Source of the DNA: JABWBD01 sp040768665
Lineage (GTDB): Bacteria; Planctomycetota; Planctomycetia; Pirellulales; Thermoguttaceae
Direction: 5' to 3'
NCBI GenBank assembly: GCA_040768665.1
Contig: JAXGMN010000012.1
Location: 124,001-188,000 of the forward strand
DNA length: 64,000 nucleotides
In this document: positions 23,774-32,633 of the stretch, piece after piece
How the letters are laid out: the number at the start of each line of letters is the position of its first letter
Numbering within the stretch: the stretch's first letter is position 1
Notes under the pieces: generated by a model
What the model was told of the DNA's origin: nothing
The model's database searches: none
What the model saw: only the letters and a program-made list of their open reading frames with translations
Translations under genes and position numbers: made by a program

Positions 23774-25468
23774 TCAGTGCGGGGCCATGCAGAGAAGGCG
23801 ACCGTCGGCAAGGGTGAGGAAGAGCATGCCGTTGGCGGCGGCAAGGCCGTCCCAGGCGGGCGGTGCGTCGAGGGTGTATTCCGCAAGTTTTTCGCCGGTG
23901 GATGCAGATGCCGCCCAAAGGATGCCGCCCATTCGGCCTTCGTAGGCTTTCGCCAGGTCGTCGTCAGGGAACGCCACCGGAGTGCCCGCCACAAAAAGGA
24001 CGTCGCCGGCCAGAGCGATTGCCTTGCCGGTGAGCGGGATGGAACTGCTCCACAGCTTCTCCGAGGGTGCCGTGGCGGCCATTTGTCTCGCTCGGGCTCT
24101 CGTCTTTCTCGCGCGCGGTTGTTTCGCGGCCGTCTGCTTCTTCCGTACCTCGGGGTTTGCGGGAGCTTCCGCCGAGCCGCCGTACATGCCCGCATAGAGC
24201 GTGTAACCATTGGTGCGCGGATCGAACCAGAAGGTGCGTCCCGGGGTGTAGCCGCGAACCTCGTAGAAGCGATCGCCGTCGATCACGAGGATGTCGCCGT
24301 AAACGCCACCCATGCCCGTGGGAATATCGTAGTGCAGCATCGTATCGATCGTCCAGAACGAGCGGTGCTGGGGGATCGCCTCCAAGAAGCCGTGCGACGG
24401 GATTAGGTGCGGGGTCTTGACGTCCTGGAGACTGACCGGCGAAAGATCAGGGGTGAAAGCCTGGTGGCGGAGATAGAGGAGTTGGTCGTCGGCGAGGAAG
24501 ACGTCCGACTTGAACCCCTCGATGCTCATCCCTTTGACGACCTCGCGATTTTCGATCGGGAAACTGTTCTCGCCATAGGGGCCGTACATTCGCTTCTGGT
24601 GTACGACTTTGCCGGTGCGAGGGTCGACGGCATAGAGGAAGATGCCTCCGTCGGCGAAGGAGTTTCTTCCGGCCGCAAAATAGGCGAGGCCGTCGCGGAC
24701 GAGAACACTGCCGGAGATCGGCCATGCCGATTCGGGCTGCCCATAGGCGCAGATCACCCGCTGCTCCAGGGGGCGAAACCGCCAGGCAATCGCCCCGTCG
24801 GAGGCACGCAAGCAGTAGACTGATCCGTCGCGCGAGCCAAACAGGACGAGACCCTGGTAGTACGTGGGCGGCGAGTCGACGCGGGCATCGGCGGAGAATC
24901 GCCAGAGGAGCTTGCCGTCTGCCGCGCTGGTGGCGCAAACGGCGTGACCGTCGACGTCCGCGGCGAACACCATGCCGGCCGTAATGACCGGGGAGCTGGC
25001 ACGTGCGCCGAGTTTCGCCTCCCAGCGCTTGGTGAGCGAGGCCGGGACTTTGCAGTTTGTCGTTCCCGTGCGAGCGTTGTCATGGCGGTAGGCGGGCCAG
25101 TCGTCGGTGGACTTGGCGGCTGGCGACTTGGCTCTGGCGATTTCCTCGAAAACGGGGCCTTTTTCGAGAACGGCTTCGGTTTTTACGCGAATCGGCTGAT
25201 CCGATTTCTCGAGGCCGGGCTCGGCGGCCATCGCGTTCATGCCGTTGAGCATGACGCTGTTGCAGCACGCACAGGAAGGCGGACCGACATAGTACAGGCC
25301 GTTGCACGGCAGCGGGCCGATACCGCAGGTGCTGCGGATCCAGGGATTGGGCAGTTCGGTGGCGGAGCTCAGCTTGAGGAAATCGCTGCCGCCGGTCGCC
25401 GTGTTGATGTAGTACCGTGTGGTGATCCGGTTGCGGTAGCAGCGGTCGTGGCCCATGGGACCGGCCAT
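23774..25468 (-). CDS. PQQ-type beta-propeller protein, N-terminally truncated
   Basis: 564 residues if the ATG at 25468 is used. The first residues (MAGPMGHDRCYRNRITTRYY, then INTATGGSDF) correspond to the middle of longer planctomycete propeller proteins (HxRCYRNxAT), which usually have several hundred residues and a signal peptide before this point. A Cys-rich part follows (RSTCGIGPLPCNGLYYVGPP, SCACC). Propeller blades follow: GHAVCATSAADGKLLWRFSA, GSVYCLRASDGAIAWRF, FLYAVDPRTGK. No signal peptide is present, so it may be mislocalised or non-functional. It starts 26 bases after the stop of the DUF6768 gene, so an ECF operon now drives it. The deletion point is near 25490. Confidence 0.8.
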   Translation of the reverse strand: MAGPMGHDRCYRNRITTRYYINTATGGSDFLKLSSATELPNPWIRSTCGIGPLPCNGLYYVGPPSCACCNSVMLNGMNAMAAEPGLEKSDQPIRVKTEAVLEKGPVFEEIARAKSPAAKSTDDWPAYRHDNARTGTTNCKVPASLTKRWEAKLGARASSPVITAGMVFAADVDGHAVCATSAADGKLLWRFSADARVDSPPTYYQGLVLFGSRDGSVYCLRASDGAIAWRFRPLEQRVICAYGQPESAWPISGSVLVRDGLAYFAAGRNSFADGGIFLYAVDPRTGKVVHQKRMYGPYGENSFPIENREVVKGMSIEGFKSDVFLADDQLLYLRHQAFTPDLSPVSLQDVKTPHLIPSHGFLEAIPQHRSFWTIDTMLHYDIPTGMGGVYGDILVIDGDRFYEVRGYTPGRTFWFDPRTNGYTLYAGMYGGSAEAPANPEVRKKQTAAKQPRARKTRARARQMAATAPSEKLWSSSIPLTGKAIALAGDVLFVAGTPVAFPDDDLAKAYEGRMGGILWAASASTGEKLAEYTLDAPPAWDGLAAANGMLFLTLADGRLLCMAPH

Positions 25469-25494
25469 CGCCTGGTCGATCTGCCGGACCGCTT

Positions 25495-25887
25495 TCAGCC
25501 GGAATCTTCCGCCTCGGCGATCCGCCGGCTGAGGTTGGCCAGTTGCAGTTCCAGCCGCTTGATCTCCCGCGTGAGCGAGTTTTTGTTCATCTCCAGCCAG
25601 AACCAGATCTTCAGCATGGCGATCCACACGACTCCCCAGAGGAAACCGACAGCATACGCAATCATCGCCTGCGTACTCTGGGCGTTGAAGAACAGGTACG
25701 CCAGGACAAACAGCAAGGCAAGGATGATGACTGTCCCCGCGAAGGCGAGAGCGTTGATCCATCGAAACCGTCCGCGGAAGGTCTCCATCAGCATCTCATG
25801 GACGGCCGGCTCCTTGCGGTAATGCTCCAACAGCTCCGAATCCTCCTTGCGGAGCGCCTCTCGGATCATCTGATCGATGTCTTTCAT
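25495..25887 (-). CDS. DUF6768-like small membrane protein, partner of the ECF sigma factor
   Basis: 130 residues. It has a cytoplasmic N-terminus (MKDIDQMIREALRKEDSELL), then METFRGRFRWINALAFAGTV and two membrane helices (IILALLFVLAYLFF; MIAYAVGFLWGVVWIAML), then KIWFWLEMNKNSLTREIKRL as a coiled-coil tail. This layout matches the DUF6768 family, found next to ECF sigma genes. It could anchor or modulate the sigma factor, which is an inference. An AAAGGAG RBS precedes it. Its ATG overlaps the sigma stop as ATGA, showing translational coupling. Confidence 0.85.
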   Translation of the reverse strand: MKDIDQMIREALRKEDSELLEHYRKEPAVHEMLMETFRGRFRWINALAFAGTVIILALLFVLAYLFFNAQSTQAMIAYAVGFLWGVVWIAMLKIWFWLEMNKNSLTREIKRLELQLANLSRRIAEAEDSG

Positions 25888-26432
25888 AACCTACTCCTTT
25901 CTAGCACCTCTTTCAGGTGGCAACGGGCGTGGTAGAGACGCGACTTGACCGTGCCTTCCGGCAGGGAGAGCATCTCGGCGATGAGCCGGATCGGCAGACA
26001 GTCCAGGTAAAACATGGCCAGGATCGCTTTCTGCTGAGTGGGAAGCAGCTTGAGCGCGTGTCGAAGCGCCGCGATGTCGCCGGACGGGTCTTCGGTGGGC
26101 GGCGGCACGGCGGCTGGCTCCGCAACCAGCGGGCCCCCGGCAGCCCGCTGACGCTGGCGTCGGCGAACCCAATCGGCACACTTGTGGGTGACGATGCGAT
26201 ACGCCCAATCTCGAAATGCGGCCGGATCGTCGAGGCGCCGGATGCCGCGGACGATCGCCAGCCAGGTTTCCTGGGCGACGTCGGCGGCGGCGTCTGCCGT
26301 GCCGGTCAGCCGCATGGCCTGGCGAAGGAGCTTTGGTTGCCAGCGTTCGACCAGTTCGGCCAGGGCCTCCCGGTCGCCATCCTGACAGCGGATCACCAGC
26401 AATTCGTCGTGGATATCGTCAGGCGTTCTCAT
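25884..26432 (-). CDS. ECF-type RNA polymerase sigma factor
   Basis: 182 residues from the ATG at 26432; a GTG five codons upstream is an alternative, and neither has a strong RBS. Sigma region 2: LAELVERWQPKLLRQAMRLT, then ADVAQETWLAIVRGIRRL and AFRDWAYRIVTHKCADWVRR. Region 4: LPTQQKAILAMFYLDCLP and IAEMLSLPEGTVKSRLYHAR, a clear helix-turn-helix. The linker is Pro/Ala-rich. It directs RNA polymerase to a small regulon, possibly including its own operon. It is coupled to DUF6768 by an ATGA overlap. No classical anti-sigma gene with a zinc motif is adjacent. Confidence 0.92.
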   Translation of the reverse strand: MRTPDDIHDELLVIRCQDGDREALAELVERWQPKLLRQAMRLTGTADAAADVAQETWLAIVRGIRRLDDPAAFRDWAYRIVTHKCADWVRRRQRQRAAGGPLVAEPAAVPPPTEDPSGDIAALRHALKLLPTQQKAILAMFYLDCLPIRLIAEMLSLPEGTVKSRLYHARCHLKEVLERSRL

Positions 26433-26573
26433 CGGTCGACACACCAAGATTCGCTAAGATCATGGTCGTGCCAAAGGGGGCGGGGTTCAAAGAATCCGCC
26501 TGAAAACGACGGTTGGGGGGCCATCCGCCTCATGCCGCCCCAGCCCCGGGGCGAAGGACCGCACGAGTAATCG

Positions 26574-28414
26574 TTATTCTCCCATGGGGATTACCGGCAA
26601 AACGACGTGCGAGGGCCTCTCGCTGTCGTGGAAGATCGTCTGGCGGGCGACGACCGGATTGGTCGCCAGGGCGAGGTTATCTTCCCCGGTGTTGAGATTC
26701 CGCAGGTAGTAGGGATAGTAGCTGCTGGAGATCTCCACGCGGATGCGATGGCGTTTGTCGAAAAGATTGCCGGTCGGCCGCCAAAAGTCGATCTGGTACG
26801 GATAGACTTCGCCCGGAGCGATCTTGCTCAGTTTTTCGGGATTGAACGCGCCGCCGCGATCCGGATCGCGATGCCGCGCACGCATTACGCCCTCGGCCAG
26901 CAGCAGCCGCGGCCATCCGGATGGACGTCGACGAGCCGGACCATCCAGTCGGTGTCGCCGGCACTGGTGGAAGCATGGAGCGTTGCGGTGATGGGGCCGA
27001 TGACCTCCACCTCTTCCGCGAGTTCCGGTGTCTGGTAAACCAGCACGTCCGGCCGCTCGGCCGACGCGCTGACATCGCGCGGTCCGTCGATATGCCCGTT
27101 GGCGAAAGCGGCCGAGGGCGTGGGATCTTCGGGGTCGTAGGTGTACGCATCCGGCCGTTCCGTGCCGGGCCGTTCGGTGCCCAGGACGCCGTCGCCATGG
27201 GAGGAGTTCGCGTGGCCGCCGCTATGCAGGTAGTAGGTGGTGAATTCCGTTTCCGGCAGCGGCCAGTCCTCGGCCGTGCGCCATCGGTTGCGCCCCATGA
27301 CGAACAGGTGCACCGGAGGGTCGTTCAGCACGCCGTTCTCGCGGCCTTTCAGGTGGTAGTCGAACCAACGGCAAACGTAGCCATCCCAATCGATGATCGC
27401 TTCCGGGCCGAAGTCGACGTCAGCCGCAACTCGCCGGCTGTTGATGATGTGCTCCCAGGGGCCGATCACCATCCGGGGCCGGCGCACGGCCGGTGTTGCG
27501 CCGTGCTCCTTCATGGCGATATAATTCATCGGCGTTCCGGGAAAGTTGGCATCGAACCAGCCGGTGATGGCCAGCGAGGGGACCTGGATACGGGAATAAC
27601 TCTCCGGGGTCTGGTAGGCGATGGCCCGCCAATACTCGCCCCGGGCGGTGTTCTGGATCATCCATTTCCGCCACCAGTCGGTGGGTTTGTAGCGGCGGGT
27701 CTTGTCGAAGTCGATGTACGGCAGGTTGCGATAAGCCGCTTCCCGGTCGACCGCAAAACCGCCGTAGGGGCCGGGGCCGGCGCTGTGGGGCAGGCGATCC
27801 GACATCGTGCCAGCCCAATCCACCATCCAGCAAACGAGGATACCGTTCTGGTAAGGGCAGTTGAAGAAGTGGTCCGGCGGCGCGACTTCCGGGACGATCG
27901 CCTTGAGCGACGGGGGCGCTTGCGAAGCCGTCCACCACTGCGTCCAGCCCATGTACGACAGGCCGTATGTGCCCACATTGCCGCTGGACCAGGGCTGCTT
28001 CGCGATCCACTCCACCAGGTCGTAGCCGTCGTGTTTATGCAGGGGAGAAAACGGGTCCCATTGGCCGCCGGAGTTGAACCGGCCCCGCGAATCGGCGTTG
28101 ACCACCACGTAGCCCCGCGACGCGAAGCGTCTGGCTCGTGCCGCCTGGCCTCGCTTGTTGTACGGCGTCTGCAGGAGGATGGCGGGAAAACTGCCGTCCG
28201 CTTCAGGGCGAAAGATGTCGACGACCAGTTCTACGCCGTCGCGCATCGGCGCCTTCCGGTCCAGTTCCTCGAGGACTTCGAACTCCGCGGCCGAAATCTC
28301 ACCTGGCTGCGGCGGCTGCGCGTGCAGGGGGCAAACGGCGAACGATTGGAGCAACAGGCAGGCCGCCCCATGGAGGAACCGTTTGCTGGCGACAGATAGC
28401 TTGCATCGATTCAT
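26574..28414 (-). pseudogene. CocE/NonD-type exported alpha/beta hydrolase (X-Pro dipeptidyl-peptidase family), one frameshift
   Basis: The protein starts MNRCKLSVASKRFLHGAACL with a signal peptide ending near HAQ. Catalytic-type motifs are the nucleophile elbow GTYGLSYMGWTQWW, the Asp in ITGWFDANF and the His in VIGPWEHI. The beta-jelly-roll C-terminal domain runs ATLHASTSAGDTDWMVRLVD, then is broken near 26900-26906. The first frame stops at TAA (26885) after GRGCCWPRA, while the other frame continues LLLAEGVM and RARHRDPDRGGAFNPEKL to the end at 26574. One lost base explains this. It could be a sequencing error or a true mutation. Intact members hydrolyse esters or amides and are about 600 residues long, the total here. 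Confidence 0.85.
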
Positions 28415-28516
28415 GAACTATGCTCCGGGCTGGAACCGTGGAGAGTCACCGGTGCGATTGTAGCGGAGCGGGCAACGGCCGGGAAGTGAAACGAACCGGC
28501 TCCCTGACGGAATGCC

Positions 28517-30895
28517 TTACCGTCTGCGGCTTCGAAGGGCGGAATCCATGGTCTCAAACAACTGCTGCGGGCGGATCGGTTTGGAAACATAGTCGTCCAT
28601 GCCGGCCTCGATGCACCGCTCGCGGTCTCCTTTCATCGCGTGGGCCGTCATCGCAATGATGGGAATCCGGGTGGCCGAATCCTTTTCTTTCGTGCGGATG
28701 ACGGCGGTCGCCTCCAGGCCGTCCATCTCCGGCATCTCCACGTCCATGAGTACCACATCGAATTCACCGCGTTCGAACTCCGCAATCGCTTCCTTGCCGG
28801 TCTTCGCGACGACGACGGAATGGCCGTGTTTTTTCAGGAGTCCGACGGCCAGTGTCTGATTGACGAGGCTGTCTTCGGCAAGAAGGACCCGCAGCGGCCG
28901 GAGTGCCGTCGTGCCTTCGTCCGAAGCAGGCGTCCGAGGCTCGCGGTCCGGCCGGATGATCGCCAGCGCGATCCCGATCGCGTTGAGCAGTTCGGATGGC
29001 TTCACCGGCTTCATGAGGTGGGCGGCAATCGCCAGTTGCTCACAGCGCTGCAAGTCCGCGGATCGGATGCCGGAGGTGAGCACCACGACCGCCGTATCGT
29101 GTAATTCGGGGTCGTGGCGAATCCATTCCGTCAGGGTGAAGCCATCGACGTCCGGCATGTTCACGTCGGAGATTACCAGGGGGATCATCTCGCGGGCGGC
29201 GCGAGCCCGGTGCAGGGCGCTGATTGCCTCGTGAGCACTTGAGACCGTCCGAGGCTCCATGCCCCAGTTTTTCAGGACCTCTTCCAGAATCACGCGATTG
29301 GTCGCGTTGTCGTCCACAACCAAGGCTCGCATGCCTCGGACAGCGGCCGGTTCGATTCGCGGGGGCTCGGACGGTCTGCCGCTTGCGAGTTTGAAAGGAA
29401 CGGTGAAGTGGAATACGCTTCCTTGGCCCAACTTGCTTTCGGCCCAAATACGTCCACCCATCAAGTGAACGAGGCGGTACGAGATGGCGAGTCCGAGTCC
29501 CGTTCCACCGTATTTGCGTGTCGTGGACGCGTCGGCCTGGGTAAACGCTTCGAAGATCGTCGCCAGCTTGTCGGGTGGGATTCCGATGCCCGTGTCGCGT
29601 ACGGAGAAATGGAGCGATACTTCAGTCTTGGTTCGATTCTGGCAGTCGACTGCCAGCACGACTTCCCCCTTCTCCGTGAACTTGACGGCGTTGCCGACGA
29701 GATTGAAGATCACCTGGCCCAGGCGGGTCGGGTCTCCGAGCAGGGTATCCGGTGTGCCGGGATCCGTGCGGCAGGCCAGTTCGATGCCTTTATCGTCTGC
29801 CCGCAACGCCACCGATCTCAGGACGTCCCCAATGCGTTCTCGGAGGCTGAAGGCGGTCTCCTCCAGTTCAAGCTTCCCGGCTTCGATCTTGGAGAAATCG
29901 AGGATGTCGTTGATCACAGTCAGCAGCGACTCGGCCGACTGCTGGACCATTCTCAGATAGTCGCGTTGGGATTGAGCAAGTTCTGTGTCCAGCACCAGGT
30001 CGGTCATGCCGATAATCGCGTTCATCGGAGTCCGAATCTCATGGCTCATCGTGGCCAGGAAATCGCTCTTCGCGCGATTGGCAAGTTCTGCGGCTTCCTT
30101 CGCCTGCTGCAGGTCGCGGAAGAGGAGGGAGTACGGCTTCCTCAGGCCAACTTCCACGAACGCACGATACACGAGGTAGAACGAGACGATTTTAAGGTAG
30201 TGGCCCAGCAGGTTCTGCCAGGCGTAAAGCTGTTTATAGGTGGTAAATGCAAGCTCGGAGCCGATCGTCACGAGGATCGAAGCGGCCAACAGGCGGAACA
30301 CGCTCCGATCGAACGAGGCACGACGGGCAGTCAGCAAGCCGAGGCTCACCAGCAAGATCAGGCAGATCACGGCCTCACTGGCGATTTTGAATGCGGTCAG
30401 ACCGGAATCGGGGGCGAAGCACTCGGGAAACGCCCGCCAATAGAACAGCAAGAGATACAGCAAGGACACCAACGCGGCATACCCGGTAAAAAGGTAGCCC
30501 GCATGGATGCGATGCCCGACCAGGAGAATCGCGGCCAGGAGGGAGAGGCTCTGCAGATACCTGGCCACAATCCAAAGTTGGATCCCCAGATCCTGTCCGA
30601 ACTCGGTGAATACGTTCATGTCGCCGTAGGCGAGCATGTGCGTCAAGTCGAGGAAGGCGACAAAGAGGTAGGCAACGCCGATCACCAGGTAGAAGGCATT
30701 GTTCAGAAAGCGTCGTGCGGTCCAGAAGACGGCGAATACCGTACATGCCACGACGATGCTGAATGCCTCGGCCAGGCTGTGGAAAAGCAGGTAACTGTAC
30801 CGGCTGGCCAGATAGAGGCCAACGAGAATGATCAAAGCCAGCGCGGCCGTCCCCAAATTCTCTGCGATACGGGTTTGCTTGCTTCGAGCGGTCAT
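28517..30895 (-). CDS. Hybrid sensor histidine kinase with MASE3-like membrane sensor and two receiver domains
   Basis: 792 residues from the ATG at 30895 (GTG three codons upstream is possible). Residues about 10-245 have seven or eight membrane helices of MASE3 type (FYLVIGVAYLFVAFLDLTHM, LAYGDMNVF). The HisKA helix has FLATMSHEIRTPMNAIIGMT with the phospho-accepting His near residue 285. The ATPase domain has LVGNAVKFTEKGEV, DTGIGIPPDKL and GGTGLGLAIS. Receiver 1 has its Asp in VISDVNMPDVDG (about 577) and receiver 2 in LMDVEMPEMDG (about 715); both keep a C-terminal Lys (MKPVK; SKPIR). There is no output domain and no separate response regulator nearby, so the target is unknown. Confidence 0.93.
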   Translation of the reverse strand: MTARSKQTRIAENLGTAALALIILVGLYLASRYSYLLFHSLAEAFSIVVACTVFAVFWTARRFLNNAFYLVIGVAYLFVAFLDLTHMLAYGDMNVFTEFGQDLGIQLWIVARYLQSLSLLAAILLVGHRIHAGYLFTGYAALVSLLYLLLFYWRAFPECFAPDSGLTAFKIASEAVICLILLVSLGLLTARRASFDRSVFRLLAASILVTIGSELAFTTYKQLYAWQNLLGHYLKIVSFYLVYRAFVEVGLRKPYSLLFRDLQQAKEAAELANRAKSDFLATMSHEIRTPMNAIIGMTDLVLDTELAQSQRDYLRMVQQSAESLLTVINDILDFSKIEAGKLELEETAFSLRERIGDVLRSVALRADDKGIELACRTDPGTPDTLLGDPTRLGQVIFNLVGNAVKFTEKGEVVLAVDCQNRTKTEVSLHFSVRDTGIGIPPDKLATIFEAFTQADASTTRKYGGTGLGLAISYRLVHLMGGRIWAESKLGQGSVFHFTVPFKLASGRPSEPPRIEPAAVRGMRALVVDDNATNRVILEEVLKNWGMEPRTVSSAHEAISALHRARAAREMIPLVISDVNMPDVDGFTLTEWIRHDPELHDTAVVVLTSGIRSADLQRCEQLAIAAHLMKPVKPSELLNAIGIALAIIRPDREPRTPASDEGTTALRPLRVLLAEDSLVNQTLAVGLLKKHGHSVVVAKTGKEAIAEFERGEFDVVLMDVEMPEMDGLEATAVIRTKEKDSATRIPIIAMTAHAMKGDRERCIEAGMDDYVSKPIRPQQLFETMDSALRSRRR

Positions 30896-31060
30896 CGCAG
30901 ACACTCTGGCTGAGGATGTCCCACTGACGTTCTCTTGACGAGAGAGAGGATCAGACCGGTAGGTGAGGGCGTCCGCCGGTTGTCTTTCAGTGTGCCGAAT
31001 CGGCCTGATGCCGTCAAGGAAAGGGAGCGAGAAACCTCGGTGCGGATGCAGCGGACAGAG

Positions 31061-32593
31061 TTACTGCGTGAATTCTCCAAACGGACGGCCGAATCCGGCA
31101 AGCCACTCTTTGAGCCGGGTTCTCAACTCGGCGACCGTCTGTGCGTGCTTGGGATCGTTGGCCAGGTTCACCCGTTCGCCAGAGTCTGCCTCGAGATCGT
31201 ACAACTGATCGGCGTCCCAGTAGGCGGGGTGGTGCTTCAGGGCCGTCTCCTGCAAGTTCAGCGACGTGTCCATGTGATACGGCGGACGTCCCAGCGTCTT
31301 TTCGTTGATCTTCTCTTGCATTTCCGTGGAGTAGCGCAGTGCGATGTATTTCCACCGCTCGGTGCAGACCGCGCGGGTGTGACCAATCTCCAGGAAGATG
31401 GTGTCGCGCCATTTCGTCTTTGGATTGGCGACGAGAGGGAGAAGGCTTCGTCCGTCGAGCTTCATTTCGGCGGGCGGCTGGATTTCCGCGAAGTCGAGGA
31501 TCGTTGGGACGAAGTCGATGTTCTCCACGAGATTGTCGCAGGTTACACCTGCCGGCACGCGGCCCTTGCCCCAGAGGAAACAGGGCGTATGGGCGCCGCC
31601 CTCGTAACATGTGCCCTTGCCGCCCATCGTCCCGTTATCGCTGAAGAACAGGATGATTGTGTCGTCCAGCTTGCCCAACTGCGACAATCTCTCAACCACT
31701 GCCGCGACACCGTCGTCCAGCCACGTGGCGTGGCCCATGTTTTCCGCAATGCCGGCGGCCTTCAACCGCCGGCGGATGGACGAGCGCGGCGCTTGCACGT
31801 CCAGCGGAGCGGGCAAGTGTCCGGCGGGCGTCATCGTCGGATCGCCGGCAATCGACTGGTTTGGCCGCGGACTGTGCTGCAGGGTGGTGCAGAGATGGAG
31901 AAAGAACGGCTTCTCGCCGGCCTGCTCGATGAAGTCCAGCGCGCCCTTGGTCACCCATTCCATGTTGTGATACATCAGGGCGTCGAGCTTGTGATCGGCG
32001 AGGTTGCCACGGTACACGCTCGCCGCGTAATCGAACCCGGTCCGCTTGATATAGTCGCACAATCGCCTTTGGTTTTCCGCCAGCTTCCGGGCCACTTCGG
32101 AGTCGTGCAGGTTGGCGTCCGATGGGATCCGCATCAATGCGGGCGCTCCGGTGTGCCATTTGCCGACGAAACCCGTCGTGTAGCCGCTCTCGCGCAATAC
32201 TCGTGCCACGTTCCAACTTCCGGGTTCGACCTGCACGTTGAAGCCGACGTTGGACTGCCGGGTCGGCGGATTCTGCCTGAGAAACCGCTCGGTGGTGCAG
32301 CGGCCGGCAAACTGGCCGGTCAGGCAAATGTACCGGCTGGGCGTGCAGACGCTGGACGACGTGTAGGCGCGGGTGAACTTCACGCCCTCCCGGCAAAGCT
32401 TGTCGAGCGTGGGCGTCGACGCCTGTCCGCCGAAGCATCCGAGCGTATCGGGATTCTGATCGTCCGTCAGAATGAAGACGATGTTGGGCTTGGCGACGGG
32501 CTTCGGGACGTCCGCGGCGTGCAGCGCGGCCTGCGGGACCAGCAGCACGACCGCGGCACAGGCAATGATGGTATACCGTGTTGTCTTCTGCAT
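31061..32593 (-). CDS. Exported sulfatase (type I, formylglycine) with CTPSR motif
   Basis: 510 residues with a signal peptide (MQKTTRYTIIACAAVVLLVP, cut near LHA). Metal-binding start: KPNIVFILTDDQNPDTLGCF. The FGly motif SSVCTPSRYICLTGQFAGR fits CxPSR, so the Cys should be oxidised to formylglycine. Later motifs are GKWHTG and FFSDNGTMGGKGTCYEGGAH. It hydrolyses sulfate esters, probably on a glycan. An AAGGAG RBS precedes the ATG. It lies 40 bases after the DUF4838 gene on the same strand, so they form an operon. No sulfatase-maturing enzyme is seen in the window. Confidence 0.93.
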   Translation of the reverse strand: MQKTTRYTIIACAAVVLLVPQAALHAADVPKPVAKPNIVFILTDDQNPDTLGCFGGQASTPTLDKLCREGVKFTRAYTSSSVCTPSRYICLTGQFAGRCTTERFLRQNPPTRQSNVGFNVQVEPGSWNVARVLRESGYTTGFVGKWHTGAPALMRIPSDANLHDSEVARKLAENQRRLCDYIKRTGFDYAASVYRGNLADHKLDALMYHNMEWVTKGALDFIEQAGEKPFFLHLCTTLQHSPRPNQSIAGDPTMTPAGHLPAPLDVQAPRSSIRRRLKAAGIAENMGHATWLDDGVAAVVERLSQLGKLDDTIILFFSDNGTMGGKGTCYEGGAHTPCFLWGKGRVPAGVTCDNLVENIDFVPTILDFAEIQPPAEMKLDGRSLLPLVANPKTKWRDTIFLEIGHTRAVCTERWKYIALRYSTEMQEKINEKTLGRPPYHMDTSLNLQETALKHHPAYWDADQLYDLEADSGERVNLANDPKHAQTVAELRTRLKEWLAGFGRPFGEFTQ

Positions 32594-32633
32594 TGAGGAT
32601 TCTCCTTGGAATGATTCTCTCGAGCAAGCCGGT

